DNA of 64,000 nucleotides from Vibrio sp. NTOU-M3 (GCF_040869035.1 NZ_CP162100.1:2790001-2854000), one strand, 5' to 3'. Positions 45,171 to 55,818 are shown, counted from the stretch's first letter. A program made the numbers and translations. Notes: generated by a model from the letters alone, not told the origin.

Positions 45171-45887
45171 ATGAGTAGTATTCAACAAAACATTGAACAT
45201 ATCACCTCACAGATAGAAAGCGCACAACAAAAGTGTGGACGCGCTCGAGGCTCTGTGCAACTTTTGGCGGTCAGCAAAACAAAGCCTGCCACTGCCATTC
45301 TAGAAGCAGCACAAGCTGGTCAAGTCGCCTTTGGTGAGAATTACGTGCAAGAAGGCGCTGATAAGGTAGCTTTTTTCCAAGAAAATCACCCGGAACTCAC
45401 GCTTGAATGGCACTTTATTGGCCCAATTCAATCCAATAAATCTCGCCACGTTGCGGAAAACTTTGCCTGGGTCCATACCGTGGATCGCGCTAAGATCGCC
45501 CAGCGGCTAAACGATCAAAGACCGGATGGCATGCCACCCATTCAGGTGTTAATCCAAGTAAATACGAGTGCTGAAGACTCTAAATCTGGCATCAGCGAAA
45601 GTGAAATCTTTGCATTAGCAGAGTTGATTTCTTCATTGCCAAACCTCACTTTAAGAGGATTGATGTCAATTCCGGCCAATGTCACTGATTACTCATCACA
45701 ACTGGCCGCTTTCAAGCAACTGGCGGCAGTAAAACAAGCGCTTGTTGAACGCTTCCCTGAGCTCACGTTGGATACGCTATCCATGGGAATGAGTGGTGAT
45801 ATGGAAGCCGCCATTGAAGCAGGAAGCACAATGGTACGCATCGGTACTGCAATATTTGGTGCACGAGACTACAGCAGTAAAAAATAA
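45171..45887 (+). CDS. yggS: YggS/PLPBP pyridoxal-phosphate homeostasis protein
   Basis: 238-residue PLP-binding TIM-barrel protein: LAVSKTKPA holds the PLP lysine, FGENYVQEG and the phosphate-binding LSMGMSGDMEAAIEAGSTMVRIGTAIFG end are intact. It balances vitamin B6 and amino-acid metabolism. First gene of the yggS-proC-yggT-yggU group. Confidence 0.95.
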   Translation: MSSIQQNIEHITSQIESAQQKCGRARGSVQLLAVSKTKPATAILEAAQAGQVAFGENYVQEGADKVAFFQENHPELTLEWHFIGPIQSNKSRHVAENFAWVHTVDRAKIAQRLNDQRPDGMPPIQVLIQVNTSAEDSKSGISESEIFALAELISSLPNLTLRGLMSIPANVTDYSSQLAAFKQLAAVKQALVERFPELTLDTLSMGMSGDMEAAIEAGSTMVRIGTAIFGARDYSSKK

Positions 45888-45909
45888 TTAGATTGAGGAA
45901 GTTAACACC

Positions 45910-46728
45910 ATGGAACACAAGAAAATCACATTTATCGGCGCTGGCAATATGGCGCGCTCTATCATTGCAGGATTAACCAGTAGTGGCTATCCAGCAAAAT
46001 TGATTACTGCGACCGACCCAAATCAAGAGCAACGTGATTTTCTTGCCAAGCAGTATGGTATTTGTACCGATGCCGATAACCGAGCGGCAGCAAAAGAAGC
46101 GGATGTTATTGTGTTAGCAGTAAAGCCTCAATTAATGGAAGTCGTTGCGTCAGGCATGCAAGACATCGACTATACCAATAAGTTAGTGATTTCTATCGCG
46201 GCAGGTATTAATGCAACACGTCTTAATGATATGTTTGCCAGCCAACTCAATATTGTCCGAGTCATGCCAAACACACCGGCACTCGTTGGCAAAGGCATGA
46301 GCGGCCTGTTTGCACCAGAGCACGTTAACGACAGTGATAAATCGTTTGCCGCTGACCTGATGATGGCAGTAGGTAAAGTCTGCTGGGTTGAACAAGAGGC
46401 TGGGATCAACAACGTGATTGCCGCAGCCGGGAGTGCGCCTGCTTACTTCTTCCTATTTATGGAAGCCATGCAAGCGGAAGCCATTGCACAGGGATTTGAC
46501 CAAGCGACCGCGCGTCTACTTGTGGAGCAATCCGCACTCGGTGCTGCCGAAATGGTGGTAGCCAACCAAGACACCGAATTATCAACGCTGCGCGAACAAG
46601 TGACATCAAAAGGTGGCACGACAGCAGAAGCGCTACGCACTTTTAATGAACATCAGCTGACAGAGATTGTCTCTAAAGCAATGCAAGCCGCCGTTGCGCG
46701 TGCTGAAGAAATGGAAAAACAGTTTTAA
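45910..46728 (+). CDS. proC: pyrroline-5-carboxylate reductase
   Basis: 272 residues: Rossmann opening ITFIGAGNMARSIIAGL, VRVMPNTPALVGKGMSG, and the C-terminal signature (EQVTSKGGTTAEALRTF). It performs the last step of proline synthesis. 22 bp after yggS. Confidence 0.96.
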   Translation: MEHKKITFIGAGNMARSIIAGLTSSGYPAKLITATDPNQEQRDFLAKQYGICTDADNRAAAKEADVIVLAVKPQLMEVVASGMQDIDYTNKLVISIAAGINATRLNDMFASQLNIVRVMPNTPALVGKGMSGLFAPEHVNDSDKSFAADLMMAVGKVCWVEQEAGINNVIAAAGSAPAYFFLFMEAMQAEAIAQGFDQATARLLVEQSALGAAEMVVANQDTELSTLREQVTSKGGTTAEALRTFNEHQLTEIVSKAMQAAVARAEEMEKQF

Positions 46729-46772
46729 CTAAAGCATGGCACTGTGCCATCTGTTACCGATAAGGGTTATTT

Positions 46773-47330
46773 ATGAACTCAATGAGCTTTCTCATTTCCA
46801 CCCTATTTGATCTCTACATTATGGTGGTGATCTTGCGCATTTGGCTCCAAGCAGCCCGCGCCGATTTCTACAATCCATTCTCCCAATTTATCGTCAAGGC
46901 GACCCAACCTGTCATTGGCCCACTACGCAGAGTGATCCCATCAATAGGTAGTCTTGATCTTTCAACCGTACTCTTTGCCTACGTGCTGTGTGTACTGAAG
47001 TTTGTCGCCCTACTTTTGATTGCATCAGGCGGCTCAATGTCATTCAGCGTTGAATTCTTATTCTGGGGCTTCTTATCGTTGATCAAAGCGGCTGGCGGCT
47101 TGCTATTCTGGGTTCTGCTTATTCGAGCGATCCTAAGCTGGGTTAGCCAAGGCCGCAGCCCAATTGAGTATGTATTCCACCAACTAACAGAACCGATGTT
47201 GGCACCAATTCGACGCGTTATCCCAGCAATGGGTGGCTTTGATTTAAGCGTATTAGTGCTATTTATTGCGCTTCAGTTTGCCAACTTCTTGATGGGTGAT
47301 GTTATTGGCCCTATCTGGTATCAGCTATAA
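46773..47330 (+). CDS. yggT: YggT-family membrane protein
   Basis: 185 residues made of two YggT repeats, each a membrane segment followed by a NPF/EP…P-R-RRVIP motif ([21 protein letters not shown] and the repeat ending APIRRVIPA). Function unclear; linked to envelope and osmotic tolerance in E. coli. Its stop overlaps the yggU start (TAATG). Confidence 0.93.
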   Translation: MNSMSFLISTLFDLYIMVVILRIWLQAARADFYNPFSQFIVKATQPVIGPLRRVIPSIGSLDLSTVLFAYVLCVLKFVALLLIASGGSMSFSVEFLFWGFLSLIKAAGGLLFWVLLIRAILSWVSQGRSPIEYVFHQLTEPMLAPIRRVIPAMGGFDLSVLVLFIALQFANFLMGDVIGPIWYQL

Positions 47331-47620
47331 TGTCATTGGCCGCTTGGAAGGATGGCGAGGACATTGTGCTTAAGCTCTATATCCAGCCGAAAGCAAGCCG
47401 CGATAAAATCGTAGGCTTGCACGGCGAAGAGCTGAAAATTGCAATCACAGCACCACCCGTCGATGGTAAAGCAAATGGCCATTTGACGAAGTATCTCGCC
47501 AAGCAGTTCAAAGTAGCAAAAGGATTGGTCGACATTGAAAAAGGAGAGTTGGGACGTCATAAGCAAGTCCGAATTCACTCTCCGGGACAAATTCCCACAG
47601 AAATTGAAGCCATCTTATGA
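47330..47620 (+). CDS. yggU: YggU-family protein (DUF167)
   Basis: 96 residues with the DUF167 core: [34 protein letters not shown] and a basic C-terminal half. Function unknown. Starts on the last base of yggT. Confidence 0.92.
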   Translation: MSLAAWKDGEDIVLKLYIQPKASRDKIVGLHGEELKIAITAPPVDGKANGHLTKYLAKQFKVAKGLVDIEKGELGRHKQVRIHSPGQIPTEIEAIL

Positions 47621-47662
47621 TGGCTTTTTGTTTATCGGTGTAATTAAACTGGGATGTATATT

Positions 47663-48094
47663 ATGAGTAAATGGATCACATGGGCACTTGTTTGCCTATT
47701 TGCCCTACCCACTTGGGCAGGACAATACAAAACGTTGAAAGATGTTGAAGTACACTATTCCGCATTCAACTCCACTTTCTTAACCCCACAAGTAGCACGT
47801 AGCTACAAGCTAAAGCGCAGTGGTTATTCTGCCATTCTCAACATTAGCGTGCTTGATAACAGCCAAGTGGGTAAACCAGCAATTGATGCACAAATTTCTG
47901 GAACGGCGAAAAACTTAATTGGTACACTTCGCGAACTCTCTTTCAGAAAAGTGGAAGAAGGCGAAGCGATTTATTACCTTGCCGAATTCCCTATTACCAA
48001 CGAAGAAAACCTGACTTTTGACCTCGATATTGACGCAGGACTCAAAGGGGCAGGCAAAATGAAATTCAGTCAAAAATTCTATGTGGAAGAATGA
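47663..48094 (+). CDS. DUF4426 exported protein
   Basis: 143 residues with a signal peptide (MSKWITWALVCLFALPTWAGQ) and a DUF4426-like all-beta mature part (DVEVHYSAFNSTFLTPQVARSYKL). Function unknown. The ATG at 47663 is preferred over 47654 because GGGA would be too close for the latter. Confidence 0.85.
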   Translation: MSKWITWALVCLFALPTWAGQYKTLKDVEVHYSAFNSTFLTPQVARSYKLKRSGYSAILNISVLDNSQVGKPAIDAQISGTAKNLIGTLRELSFRKVEEGEAIYYLAEFPITNEENLTFDLDIDAGLKGAGKMKFSQKFYVEE

Positions 48095-48123
48095 TCTTTC
48101 CACCCACCATTTGAGATTTAATC

Positions 48124-48720
48124 ATGAGCAAAATTGTATTAGCGACCGGGAACCAAGGTAAAGTCCGTGAAATGGCTGACCTATTATCCGACTTTGGTTT
48201 TGATGTATTGGCACAAAGTGAGTTCAACGTCTCCGAAGTTGCTGAAACCGGAACGACCTTTATTGAAAATGCCATCATTAAAGCCCGTCATGCTGCCAAG
48301 GAAACCGGACTGCCAGCAATCGCTGACGACTCAGGTTTGGAAGTCGATTATCTCAAAGGCGCACCTGGTATTTACTCAGCACGTTACGCAGGTGAAGATG
48401 CAACAGACCAACAGAACCTAGAAAAACTGCTCGACGCGATGAAAGGCGTTCCCGAAGAGAAACGTAGTGCACGCTTTCACTGTGTTCTTGTGCTGATGCG
48501 CCATGAAAACGACCCAACACCGCTGGTATGCCACGGTCAATGGGAAGGTCGCATCCTCACAGAAGCACACGGTGAAAATGGCTTTGGTTACGATCCTGTC
48601 TTTTTTGTGCCTGAAGATAATTGCGCTTCAGCGGAATTAGAACCAACACGTAAAAAGCAGCTTTCTCATCGTGGTAAGGCACTGAAAAAACTGTTTGCTG
48701 CGTTATCAGAACAGCAGTAA
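48124..48720 (+). CDS. rdgB: dITP/XTP pyrophosphatase
   Basis: 198-residue Ham1/RdgB house-cleaning enzyme that removes deaminated purine nucleotides. Opening [15 protein letters not shown], central [21 protein letters not shown] and SHRGKAL are intact. Its stop overlaps the hemW start. Confidence 0.96.
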   Translation: MSKIVLATGNQGKVREMADLLSDFGFDVLAQSEFNVSEVAETGTTFIENAIIKARHAAKETGLPAIADDSGLEVDYLKGAPGIYSARYAGEDATDQQNLEKLLDAMKGVPEEKRSARFHCVLVLMRHENDPTPLVCHGQWEGRILTEAHGENGFGYDPVFFVPEDNCASAELEPTRKKQLSHRGKALKKLFAALSEQQ

Positions 48721-49895
48721 TGGCCAGCTTAATTCCCCCGGCACTGAGTCTTTATGTACACATCCCATGGTGTGTACAAAAATGTCCATATTGCGACTTT
48801 AACTCTCACGCACTTAAAGCCGACATTCCTGAAGATGAGTATATAAATGCTCTCTTGGAAGATCTTGATTGTGACATCGAGAAATACCATCTGAATGATG
48901 CACCACGGCCACTGCATTCCATTTTTATTGGCGGCGGGACGCCAAGCTTAATTTCATCACAAGGTATTGCACGCCTTCTCTCTGGTATTGAAGCGCGAAT
49001 TCCGTTTAAACAGGATATCGAGATCACGATGGAAGCCAACCCAGGAACCGTCGAAGCAGAACGCTTCAAAGGCTACCAACAAGCGGGCGTGACTCGAATT
49101 TCCATTGGAGTGCAGAGTTTTGAGCAACAGAAGCTCGAACGGCTTGGACGGATTCACGGGCAAGATGAAGCCATTAACGCAGCGCAATTAGCCCATCAAA
49201 TCGGCCTCACTAGCTTCAACTTAGACTTGATGCATGGCTTACCCGATCAAAGTATTAAGCAAGCATTGGTTGACCTAGACAAAGCGATAGAGCTCGCACC
49301 TCCGCATTTGTCGTGGTATCAATTGACGATCGAGCCGAATACCATGTTCTACTATAAAACGCCGACACTGCCAGATGACGACGATTTATGGGACATTTTC
49401 GAACTGGGACATCAAAAGCTCAGTGAGGCGGGTTATGTGCAGTATGAGATTTCAGGCTACAGCAAGCCGGGATATCAATGCCAACACAACTTAAATTACT
49501 GGCGCTTTGGCGATTATTTAGGAATTGGCTGCGGCTCACATGGCAAACTCAGCTTTCATGACGGTCGGATTATCCGAACCACTAAAGTAAAGCATCCAAG
49601 AGGTTATTTGGCTGCATACCAAAATATGGTCAAACCATACCTTCACACTGAAACACAAGTGGCAGCAGAAGATCGCCCGTTTGAGTTCTTTATGAATCGC
49701 TTTCGTTTGATGGAAGCCTGTCCAAAGCAAGACTTTATCGACACTACTGGCCTTGGTTTTGAAGCAATACAAGACACCATCGATTGGGCTGTCGATATGG
49801 GTTATCTCGACGACGGTGATAACCACTGGCAAATTACTGAAAAAGGTAAACTATTCCTCAACGATCTGCTCGAAGCTTTTATGGCAGACGAATAA
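48720..49895 (+). CDS. hemW: HemW radical-SAM heme chaperone
   Basis: 391 residues. Radical-SAM cluster CxxxCxxC in PWCVQKCPYCDF, GGGTPSLI and the HemW-type C-terminal domain. It resembles coproporphyrinogen III oxidase HemN but belongs to the HemW branch (heme delivery), which has the cluster cysteine pattern followed by F and a position next to rdgB. Starts on the last base of rdgB. Confidence 0.92.
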   Translation: MASLIPPALSLYVHIPWCVQKCPYCDFNSHALKADIPEDEYINALLEDLDCDIEKYHLNDAPRPLHSIFIGGGTPSLISSQGIARLLSGIEARIPFKQDIEITMEANPGTVEAERFKGYQQAGVTRISIGVQSFEQQKLERLGRIHGQDEAINAAQLAHQIGLTSFNLDLMHGLPDQSIKQALVDLDKAIELAPPHLSWYQLTIEPNTMFYYKTPTLPDDDDLWDIFELGHQKLSEAGYVQYEISGYSKPGYQCQHNLNYWRFGDYLGIGCGSHGKLSFHDGRIIRTTKVKHPRGYLAAYQNMVKPYLHTETQVAAEDRPFEFFMNRFRLMEACPKQDFIDTTGLGFEAIQDTIDWAVDMGYLDDGDNHWQITEKGKLFLNDLLEAFMADE

Positions 49896-50049
49896 CACAA
49901 TTTGATTGCAGCAGTAGTCTGGCCTACGCGATTCTACTGCTCAACCTATAAACGTGATGCTTCTCGTTCTTTTAAATTCATTCATTTCATAAATCTCTCA
50001 ATCTTCATTAATATCAGCACTTTAACTGCTATAGCATATAGAAAGTATC

Positions 50050-50712
50050 ATGAAAAACATCAAATTGTGGCTTGCCGCCTTCTCTGTCATCATCCTGTCT
50101 GGGTGCGTAACTCCTATTTCCCTTGAAGAACAAACTCCAAACCCAAATATTTCTCATGAGGATAAGGTCGTCATTTCGGTACTTGATAACCGAACTCGCC
50201 TCATCGAGGATGAAAAAACCAATACTTATGTTGGCACCGTTCATGGAACCTTTGGTATCCCAATGGATTGGCATGTATCCCAAATACTCGCAACTCAAGA
50301 TAGTGATAAAGACAAGAATCTTGCCCAATTTATTGAGCATCGCTTAGTTACAGGTTTTACAGAAAGTGGATGGGACGCTGTAGAGGCAGGGGTCACATCA
50401 ATCAATTCACCAGAAGAAGCTAAAGCACTGCTTGAATCTCAACAAGCCGACAAACTTCTAGTGATCAATATTAAGGAATGGTATTTCAGCATTAACTTAA
50501 ACTGGGTAACGGCATTTAATTTTGATACTGATTCATTGGTTACAGTCTACGAGTTAACTGAAGGGAAATTAATAGAAAAGCAATTTAAAGGCCGAGATGT
50601 TATCGAAGAGAAAGCTGATGAATCACCACAGAATAACGTACTACGTGCCTACCGTGACCAGTTAGTTGAGATCGTAACCGACCCTGAAATTCAGGGCGCA
50701 CTGGAAAAGTAA
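50050..50712 (+). CDS. lipoprotein of unknown function
   Basis: 220 residues with a lipoprotein signal (lipobox LSGC, cysteine at residue 19). Mature part acidic, with DKVVISVLDNR and KLLVINIKEWYFSINLNWVTAFNFD strands. I recognise no family. A terminator follows directly. Confidence 0.8.
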   Translation: MKNIKLWLAAFSVIILSGCVTPISLEEQTPNPNISHEDKVVISVLDNRTRLIEDEKTNTYVGTVHGTFGIPMDWHVSQILATQDSDKDKNLAQFIEHRLVTGFTESGWDAVEAGVTSINSPEEAKALLESQQADKLLVINIKEWYFSINLNWVTAFNFDTDSLVTVYELTEGKLIEKQFKGRDVIEEKADESPQNNVLRAYRDQLVEIVTDPEIQGALEK

Positions 50713-50721
50713 GCCATATAA

Positions 50722-50749
50722 AAAGCCGCATGATGCGGCTTCTTTTTTT
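50722..50749. terminator. terminator between the lipoprotein gene and glsA
   Basis: AGCCGCA / TGCGGCT with a TGA loop and T7; lies between convergent genes. Confidence 0.88.
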
Positions 50750-50751
50750 GA

Positions 50752-51672
50752 TTAAAAAATTGAACGTCCTATTCGCTCAGAGAGCAGCTCCAGAGCTTTA
50801 GTTCCGGCCAAAGAGTTGCCTGATTGATCCAGCTCTGGCGACCAAACTGCAATCGTCATCTCTCCCGGCACAATGGCAATGATGCCACCACCTACACCGG
50901 ATTTACCCGGCATGCCAACACGATAGGCAAATTCACCTGCACCATCATACAAACCACATGTCGCTAACAGCGCATTTAGCTGCTTAGTCTGCATGGGTGT
51001 GATGACAGGTTTTCCTGTGTGAACCGACGTGCCCTTATTTGCTAAGTAACTAAATGTTTTAGCCAAGTCGATACAATTCATTTTTAACGCACAGGCATGA
51101 AAATAATTGTTGAGCACAGGGATCACATCATTTTCAAAGTTACCAAATGAGCGCATCAAATAAGCAATCGCGGCATTGCGATCACTGTGCATCATTTCAG
51201 AAGCAGCGACCACTTTGTCATAGCAGATGTGGGTATCACCTGACAACTGGCGCACAAACTCCAATAAGCGCTGACGCGGTGCAGAAAGACGGCTATTGAG
51301 CAAATCGGCCACAACAATCGCACCGGCATTGATAAACGGGTTACGCGGGATCCCCTGCTCCATTTCCAGCTGGATTAGCGAGTTAAATGCCTGACCTGAA
51401 GGCTCTTTCCCTACCCGTTTCCAGATCTCTTCTGGCTTATATAGGCACATCGCCAGGGTTAGGCTCAGAGCCTTAGAGATCGATTGAATCGAAAAGGTTT
51501 CCTCAGCATCTCCCGCTGTGATCACTTCACCTTCATTGGTAAATACCGCAATACCTAATTTGTTAGCAGGAACGCGAGCAAGGGCTGGAATGTAGTCTGC
51601 AACTTTACCTTGCCCAATATAGGGGCGGACCTCGTGCAGGATCTCAGCTAAAATTTGTGGTGTAGGTTTCAT
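50752..51672 (-). CDS. glsA: glutaminase
   Basis: 306-residue serine-dependent beta-lactamase-fold glutaminase (glutamine to glutamate + ammonia). Catalytic SIQSISK (S-x-x-K), [10 protein letters not shown] and the [15 protein letters not shown] loop are present. Stands alone on the minus strand. Confidence 0.95.
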   Translation of the reverse strand: MKPTPQILAEILHEVRPYIGQGKVADYIPALARVPANKLGIAVFTNEGEVITAGDAEETFSIQSISKALSLTLAMCLYKPEEIWKRVGKEPSGQAFNSLIQLEMEQGIPRNPFINAGAIVVADLLNSRLSAPRQRLLEFVRQLSGDTHICYDKVVAASEMMHSDRNAAIAYLMRSFGNFENDVIPVLNNYFHACALKMNCIDLAKTFSYLANKGTSVHTGKPVITPMQTKQLNALLATCGLYDGAGEFAYRVGMPGKSGVGGGIIAIVPGEMTIAVWSPELDQSGNSLAGTKALELLSERIGRSIF

Positions 51673-51717
51673 TTATCACCTATTTAATCAAAGGCTTATT
51701 ATTTTTCTTGTAGGGTC

Positions 51718-51750
51718 AAAAAAGCCAACATCATCAATGTTGGCTTTTTT
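51718..51750 (-). terminator. trmB terminator
   Basis: AAAAAAGCCAACAT / ATGTTGGCTTTTTT with a 5-base loop. Confidence 0.9.
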
Positions 51751-51789
51751 GTATCTTGTCGCTAAGTTTCGCTGTTTAGCGATATCGCA

Positions 51790-52509
51790 CTATTTTACGC
51801 GCTTAAACTTAATATCCCAAACACCGTGACCTAAACGGTGGCCACGCGCTTCAAATTTTGTCAAAGGACGCTCTTCTGGGCGAGGAATGAAATCCCCTTC
51901 TGTGGCGATATTTTCATAACCAGGCGCTTGATTCATTATTTCAATCATGTGCTCTGCGTAGTTTTCCCAGTCAGTCGCCATATGGAAGATACCTTCACCA
52001 ACGGTCAGCTTTTGGCGCACCATCTCAGCAAACTCTAACTGAACGATACGGCGCTTATGGTGACGCTTCTTATGCCAAGGGTCAGGGAAGAACAGTTGCA
52101 GTGTTGCAAGGCTGCTATCTGGGATCATATTAGCAAACACTTCAACCGCATCGTGACACATAACACGTAGGTTAGTAATGCCTGCATCACGAGCATCAGA
52201 TAGACATGCGCCAACACCCGGGCTATGAACTTCGATACCAATAAAGTTTTTCTCAGGTGCGTTCTTTGCCATTTCAACCAAAGATGCGCCCATACCAAAA
52301 CCAATTTCTAGAACCACTGGGTTATCGTTACCAAACACTTCTTTCCAATCAAGTAACTTCTCTTGGTAATCAATTCCCATTGTTGGCCAGCAATCTTTCA
52401 TTGCAGCTTCCTGACCTTTGGTCAAACGGCCTTCACGACGTACAAAACTACGTACTTTGCGGATCAGTTTGCCGTCTTCGTTGTATTCATTCGTGGTCAC
52501 TTCACTCAT
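51790..52509 (-). CDS. trmB: tRNA (guanine-N7-)-methyltransferase
   Basis: 239-residue SAM enzyme that methylates G46 of tRNA. Motif [33 protein letters not shown] and the C-terminal [16 protein letters not shown] are all present. Start MSEVTTNEY at 52509; the frame extends to 52563 without support. Divergent from mutY. Confidence 0.95.
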   Translation of the reverse strand: MSEVTTNEYNEDGKLIRKVRSFVRREGRLTKGQEAAMKDCWPTMGIDYQEKLLDWKEVFGNDNPVVLEIGFGMGASLVEMAKNAPEKNFIGIEVHSPGVGACLSDARDAGITNLRVMCHDAVEVFANMIPDSSLATLQLFFPDPWHKKRHHKRRIVQLEFAEMVRQKLTVGEGIFHMATDWENYAEHMIEIMNQAPGYENIATEGDFIPRPEERPLTKFEARGHRLGHGVWDIKFKRVK

Positions 52510-52692
52510 TGATTTTGCCTGTCTAAAAATTGCTCTTGTCACAAAGGGATTGTGATTATCCAAAGAATTGCCACTGGTGCAAGTTTTTTAACGGAAATCG
52601 ACCAGAATATACCCTTACTCTTTATCGGTTGTACTTTATACACTTTCTGTGGTGCAATTTTACCTCACAAATAATAGAACATAGAGCAAGTC

Positions 52693-53760
52693 GTGACTCC
52701 TTTTGCCTCCGCTATTTTGCAATGGTATGACGCCTACGGGCGAAAAGATCTGCCATGGCAACAAAACAAAACTGCTTACAGTGTTTGGCTGTCTGAAATC
52801 ATGCTGCAACAAACGCAAGTTGCTACCGTAATTCCATACTATCAACGCTTTTTACAGCGCTTTCCAACTGTGATTGATCTCGCGAATGCCGATCAAGATG
52901 AAGTGCTACACCTATGGACAGGTCTCGGTTACTACGCCCGTGCGCGAAATCTTCACAAAGCAGCGCAAATGGTTGCGAGTCAATATCAAGGGGAATTCCC
53001 GTTAGATATTGAACGGATGAACGCGCTACCTGGTATTGGACGCTCTACCGCCGCAGCAGTGCTCTCTTCAGTATACAAACAGCCACATGCGATATTAGAT
53101 GGCAATGTCAAACGCACGCTTTCTCGTGCGTTTGCTGTCACAGGTTGGCCAGGGCAAAAGAAAGTCGAAAACCAGTTATGGCAACTTGCAGAAACCCACA
53201 CGCCAGAAACTGATGTTGATAAATACAATCAGGCGATGATGGATATGGGCGCAATGGTTTGTACTCGCAGCAAACCAAAATGCACTTTGTGTCCTGTTGA
53301 ATCATTTTGTGAAGCTCAGAAACAAGGGAACCCACTGGATTACCCCGGGAAAAAGCCGAAAAAGGACAAACCCATCAAACAAACTCGCTTTGTGATGCTT
53401 CATCAAAACAATAAAGTCTGGTTAGAACAGCGGCCACAAACCGGGATCTGGGGGGGATTGTTTTGCTTCCCACAAACTGAGCATGCCGATATCAAAAGTG
53501 ATATAGAACATCTATTAGAACAACGAGGTGTCCGTGCTGACGCAATTAACAAACAACAGACGCTGATAACTTTCCGTCATACTTTCAGCCATTATCATCT
53601 CGATATCACGCCAATTCTGGTTGATCTGTCAAAGCAACCTGACGTGATAATGGAAGGAAGCAAAGGTCTTTGGTATAACTTATCGCAACCGGAAGAGATA
53701 GGTTTAGCTGCACCAGTAAAACAATTACTGGAAAGCTTACCTTTCGAACTTCACAGCTAA
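52693..53760 (+). CDS. mutY: A/G-specific adenine glycosylase MutY, GTG start
   Basis: 355 residues. Removes adenine mispaired with 8-oxoguanine. Catalytic region [19 protein letters not shown], helix-hairpin-helix [15 protein letters not shown], iron-sulphur loop C-x6-C-x2-C-x5-C ([17 protein letters not shown]), and a C-terminal NUDIX-like domain with [12 protein letters not shown]. Start is the GTG at 52693, matching the family N-terminus. yggX follows by 18 bp. Confidence 0.96.
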   Translation: MTPFASAILQWYDAYGRKDLPWQQNKTAYSVWLSEIMLQQTQVATVIPYYQRFLQRFPTVIDLANADQDEVLHLWTGLGYYARARNLHKAAQMVASQYQGEFPLDIERMNALPGIGRSTAAAVLSSVYKQPHAILDGNVKRTLSRAFAVTGWPGQKKVENQLWQLAETHTPETDVDKYNQAMMDMGAMVCTRSKPKCTLCPVESFCEAQKQGNPLDYPGKKPKKDKPIKQTRFVMLHQNNKVWLEQRPQTGIWGGLFCFPQTEHADIKSDIEHLLEQRGVRADAINKQQTLITFRHTFSHYHLDITPILVDLSKQPDVIMEGSKGLWYNLSQPEEIGLAAPVKQLLESLPFELHS

Positions 53761-53778
53761 TGATTTCAAGGAGTCACT

Positions 53779-54051
53779 ATGAGCCGCACTGTATTTTGTG
53801 CTCGACTACAAAAAGACGCTGAAGGATTGGACTTTCAGCTATACCCAGGAGAATTGGGCAAACGTATCTTTGACAATATTTCTAAAGAAGCGTGGACGCA
53901 GTGGCAACACAAACAAACCATGCTGATCAACGAGAAGAAACTCAACATGATGGATCCTGAGCATCGTAAGCTTCTTGAAACAGAAATGGTGAACTTCTTA
54001 TTTGAAGGGAAAGAGGTTCATATCGAAGGCTATACTCCGCCAAGTGAGTAA
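53779..54051 (+). CDS. yggX: YggX Fe(II)-trafficking/oxidative protection protein
   Basis: 90 residues with the family opening [24 protein letters not shown] (shown in part) and [20 protein letters not shown]. Protects iron-sulphur clusters; commonly paired with mutY, as here. Ribosome site AGGAG. Confidence 0.95.
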   Translation: MSRTVFCARLQKDAEGLDFQLYPGELGKRIFDNISKEAWTQWQHKQTMLINEKKLNMMDPEHRKLLETEMVNFLFEGKEVHIEGYTPPSE

Positions 54052-54067
54052 CCACTTTCACAATGAC

Positions 54068-54103
54068 AAATGACATCACAGCCTTGCTTTGATGTCATTT
54101 TTT
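54068..54103 (+). terminator. terminator between yggX and mltC
   Basis: AAATGACATCA / TGATGTCATTT with an 11-base loop and a T run. Confidence 0.8.
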
Positions 54104-54141
54104 ATCCCAAGTTATACGTTTATTCAGAGTCCAATAACAAG

Positions 54142-55278
54142 ATGAAAAAGCTGGCTTATTTCTTTGCAGCCCTCATATTAACAGGTTGTAGCCGTGAATT
54201 TATTGAAGGCATGTATGACATCAATTACGAGCCAACCAACCGCTTTGCTAAAAATCTCGCTGAATTACCAGGGCAATTTGAAAAAGACACCGCGGCACTG
54301 GATGCTTTGATCAGTAGTTTTTCTGGCAACATTGAAAAACGTTGGGGTAGAAAAGAAATTAAAGTTGCCGGTAAAAGCAACTACGTAAAATACATCGACA
54401 ATTATCTTAGCCGCTCAGAAGTCAATTTCTCTGCCGGTACCATCACGATTGAAACCGTTTCACCAACGGATCCTAAAGCTCACTTGAAAAAAGCGATAGT
54501 CACCACCCTTCTCACGCCAGATGATCCTGCAAATGTTGACCTGTTTTCTTCAAAAAGCATCAAACTTGAAGGCCGTCCGTTTTTGTATCAACAAGTCGTC
54601 GACCACGAAAACAAAGCCATTCAATGGTCTTGGCGAGCCAATCGCTTTGCTGACTACCTTATTGCTCACCAACTCAAAGTAAAAAACGTTGATTTTAAGA
54701 AAGCGTACTATGTTGAAATCCCAATGGTGGAAGATCAAATCCAGATCCGGAGCTACCAATATGCCGATATAGTTCAACGGGCATCACGTAAGTATGGAAT
54801 TCCCGAAGATCTGATCTACGCCATCATCAAAACCGAAAGTAGCTTTAACCCTTATGCGGTAAGTTGGGCCAATGCATACGGCTTAATGCAAGTGGTTCCT
54901 AAAACAGCGGGAAGAGACGTATTTAAACTGGTGAAAAAGCGCTCCGGTCAACCATCACCTGAATACTTGTTTAACCCAGAAAACAATATTGATACTGGCA
55001 CAGCTTATTTCTATATTCTGAAAAACCGTTATTTGAAAGAGGTACGCCACCCTACATCTCTCGAGTACAGCATGATATCTGCCTATAATGGCGGTACCGG
55101 CGGCGTACTGAACACCTTTAACCGTGGTGATAGAAAACGGGCAATGCGCGATCTCAACTCATTACAGCCGAATCAAGTTTATTGGGCACTAACCAAGAAG
55201 CACCCAAATGCTGAAGCGCGTCGTTATCTGGAAAAAGTTACAAAATTCAAAAAGGATTTTAACTCTGGTAAAACCTAA
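54142..55278 (+). CDS. mltC: membrane-bound lytic murein transglycosylase C
   Basis: 378-residue lipoprotein (MKKLAYFFAALILTGC, lipobox at 13-16) that cleaves peptidoglycan. SLT domain with catalytic Glu in IIKTESSFNPYAVS, AYGLMQVVPKTAG, and ISAYNGGTGGVLNTF. The ATG at 54142 starts the lipoprotein signal; the frame from 54070 crosses the terminator and is rejected. Confidence 0.95.
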   Translation: MKKLAYFFAALILTGCSREFIEGMYDINYEPTNRFAKNLAELPGQFEKDTAALDALISSFSGNIEKRWGRKEIKVAGKSNYVKYIDNYLSRSEVNFSAGTITIETVSPTDPKAHLKKAIVTTLLTPDDPANVDLFSSKSIKLEGRPFLYQQVVDHENKAIQWSWRANRFADYLIAHQLKVKNVDFKKAYYVEIPMVEDQIQIRSYQYADIVQRASRKYGIPEDLIYAIIKTESSFNPYAVSWANAYGLMQVVPKTAGRDVFKLVKKRSGQPSPEYLFNPENNIDTGTAYFYILKNRYLKEVRHPTSLEYSMISAYNGGTGGVLNTFNRGDRKRAMRDLNSLQPNQVYWALTKKHPNAEARRYLEKVTKFKKDFNSGKT

Positions 55279-55341
55279 CCGACAAAAATGCCTAAATTAT
55301 CGGCACTCAACCACTTTTTTGAATTTTTTTCTAAAAACAAG

Positions 55342-55370
55342 TTGACGCAGAGAGCGAAAATCCGTTTAAT
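55342..55370 (+). promoter_or_regulatory. promoter of the first tRNA cluster
   Basis: TTGACG (55342-55347), 17-bp spacer, TTTAAT (55365-55370), then a G+C-rich discriminator and the first tRNA twelve bases on. A related copy precedes the second cluster. Confidence 0.85.
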
Positions 55371-55381
55371 AGCGCTCCGTT

Positions 55382-55457
55382 GCCCGGATAGCTCAGTCGG
55401 TAGAGCAGAGGATTGAAAATCCTCGTGTCGGTGGTTCGATTCCGCCTCCGGGCACCA
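55382..55457 (+). tRNA. tRNA-Phe (GAA)
   Basis: 76 bases, cloverleaf intact: acceptor GCCCGGA / TCCGGGC, anticodon loop TTGAAAA with GAA, T arm GGTTCGATTCC and encoded CCA. Confidence 0.97.
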
Positions 55458-55509
55458 CAATTTATTAATTGTTGGTGCTTAGCACGAACAATGTAAAAGA
55501 ATAAAGTGT

Positions 55510-55585
<76 letters not shown>

Positions 55586-55592
55586 TTCTTTT

Positions 55593-55668
55593 GCCTCGAT
55601 AGCTCAGTCGGTAGAGCAGAGGATTGAAAATCCTCGTGTCGGTGGTTCGATTCCGCCTCGAGGCACCA
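55593..55668 (+). tRNA. tRNA-Phe (GAA), acceptor-stem variant
   Basis: Identical to the tRNA-Phe at 55382 except in the acceptor stem, which is GCCTCGA / TCGAGGC; both sides changed together, so pairing is kept. Confidence 0.96.
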
Positions 55669-55706
55669 TTATTTGGTGCTTATCTCGATGAGATGACACA
55701 AATAAT

Positions 55707-55782
55707 TCCCCCTTAGTTCAGTTGGTAGAACGGCGGACTGTTAATCCGTATGTCGCAGGTTCGAGTCCCGCAGGGGGAGCCA
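55707..55782 (+). tRNA. tRNA-Asn (GTT)
   Basis: 76 bases: acceptor TCCCCCT / AGGGGGA, anticodon loop CTGTTAA with GTT, G, then encoded CCA. Confidence 0.97.
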
Positions 55783-55788
55783 CTTTAG

Positions 55789-55818
55789 AAAAAACCTCAT
55801 CATTTGATGAGGTTTTTT
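55789..55818 (+). terminator. terminator of the first tRNA cluster
   Basis: AAAAAACCTCATCA / TGATGAGGTTTTTT. The second cluster ends in a near copy. Confidence 0.9.

Noticed and set aside
54070..54141. Upstream extension of MltC
   Set aside because: It begins inside the yggX terminator and would put 24 residues before the lipoprotein signal.
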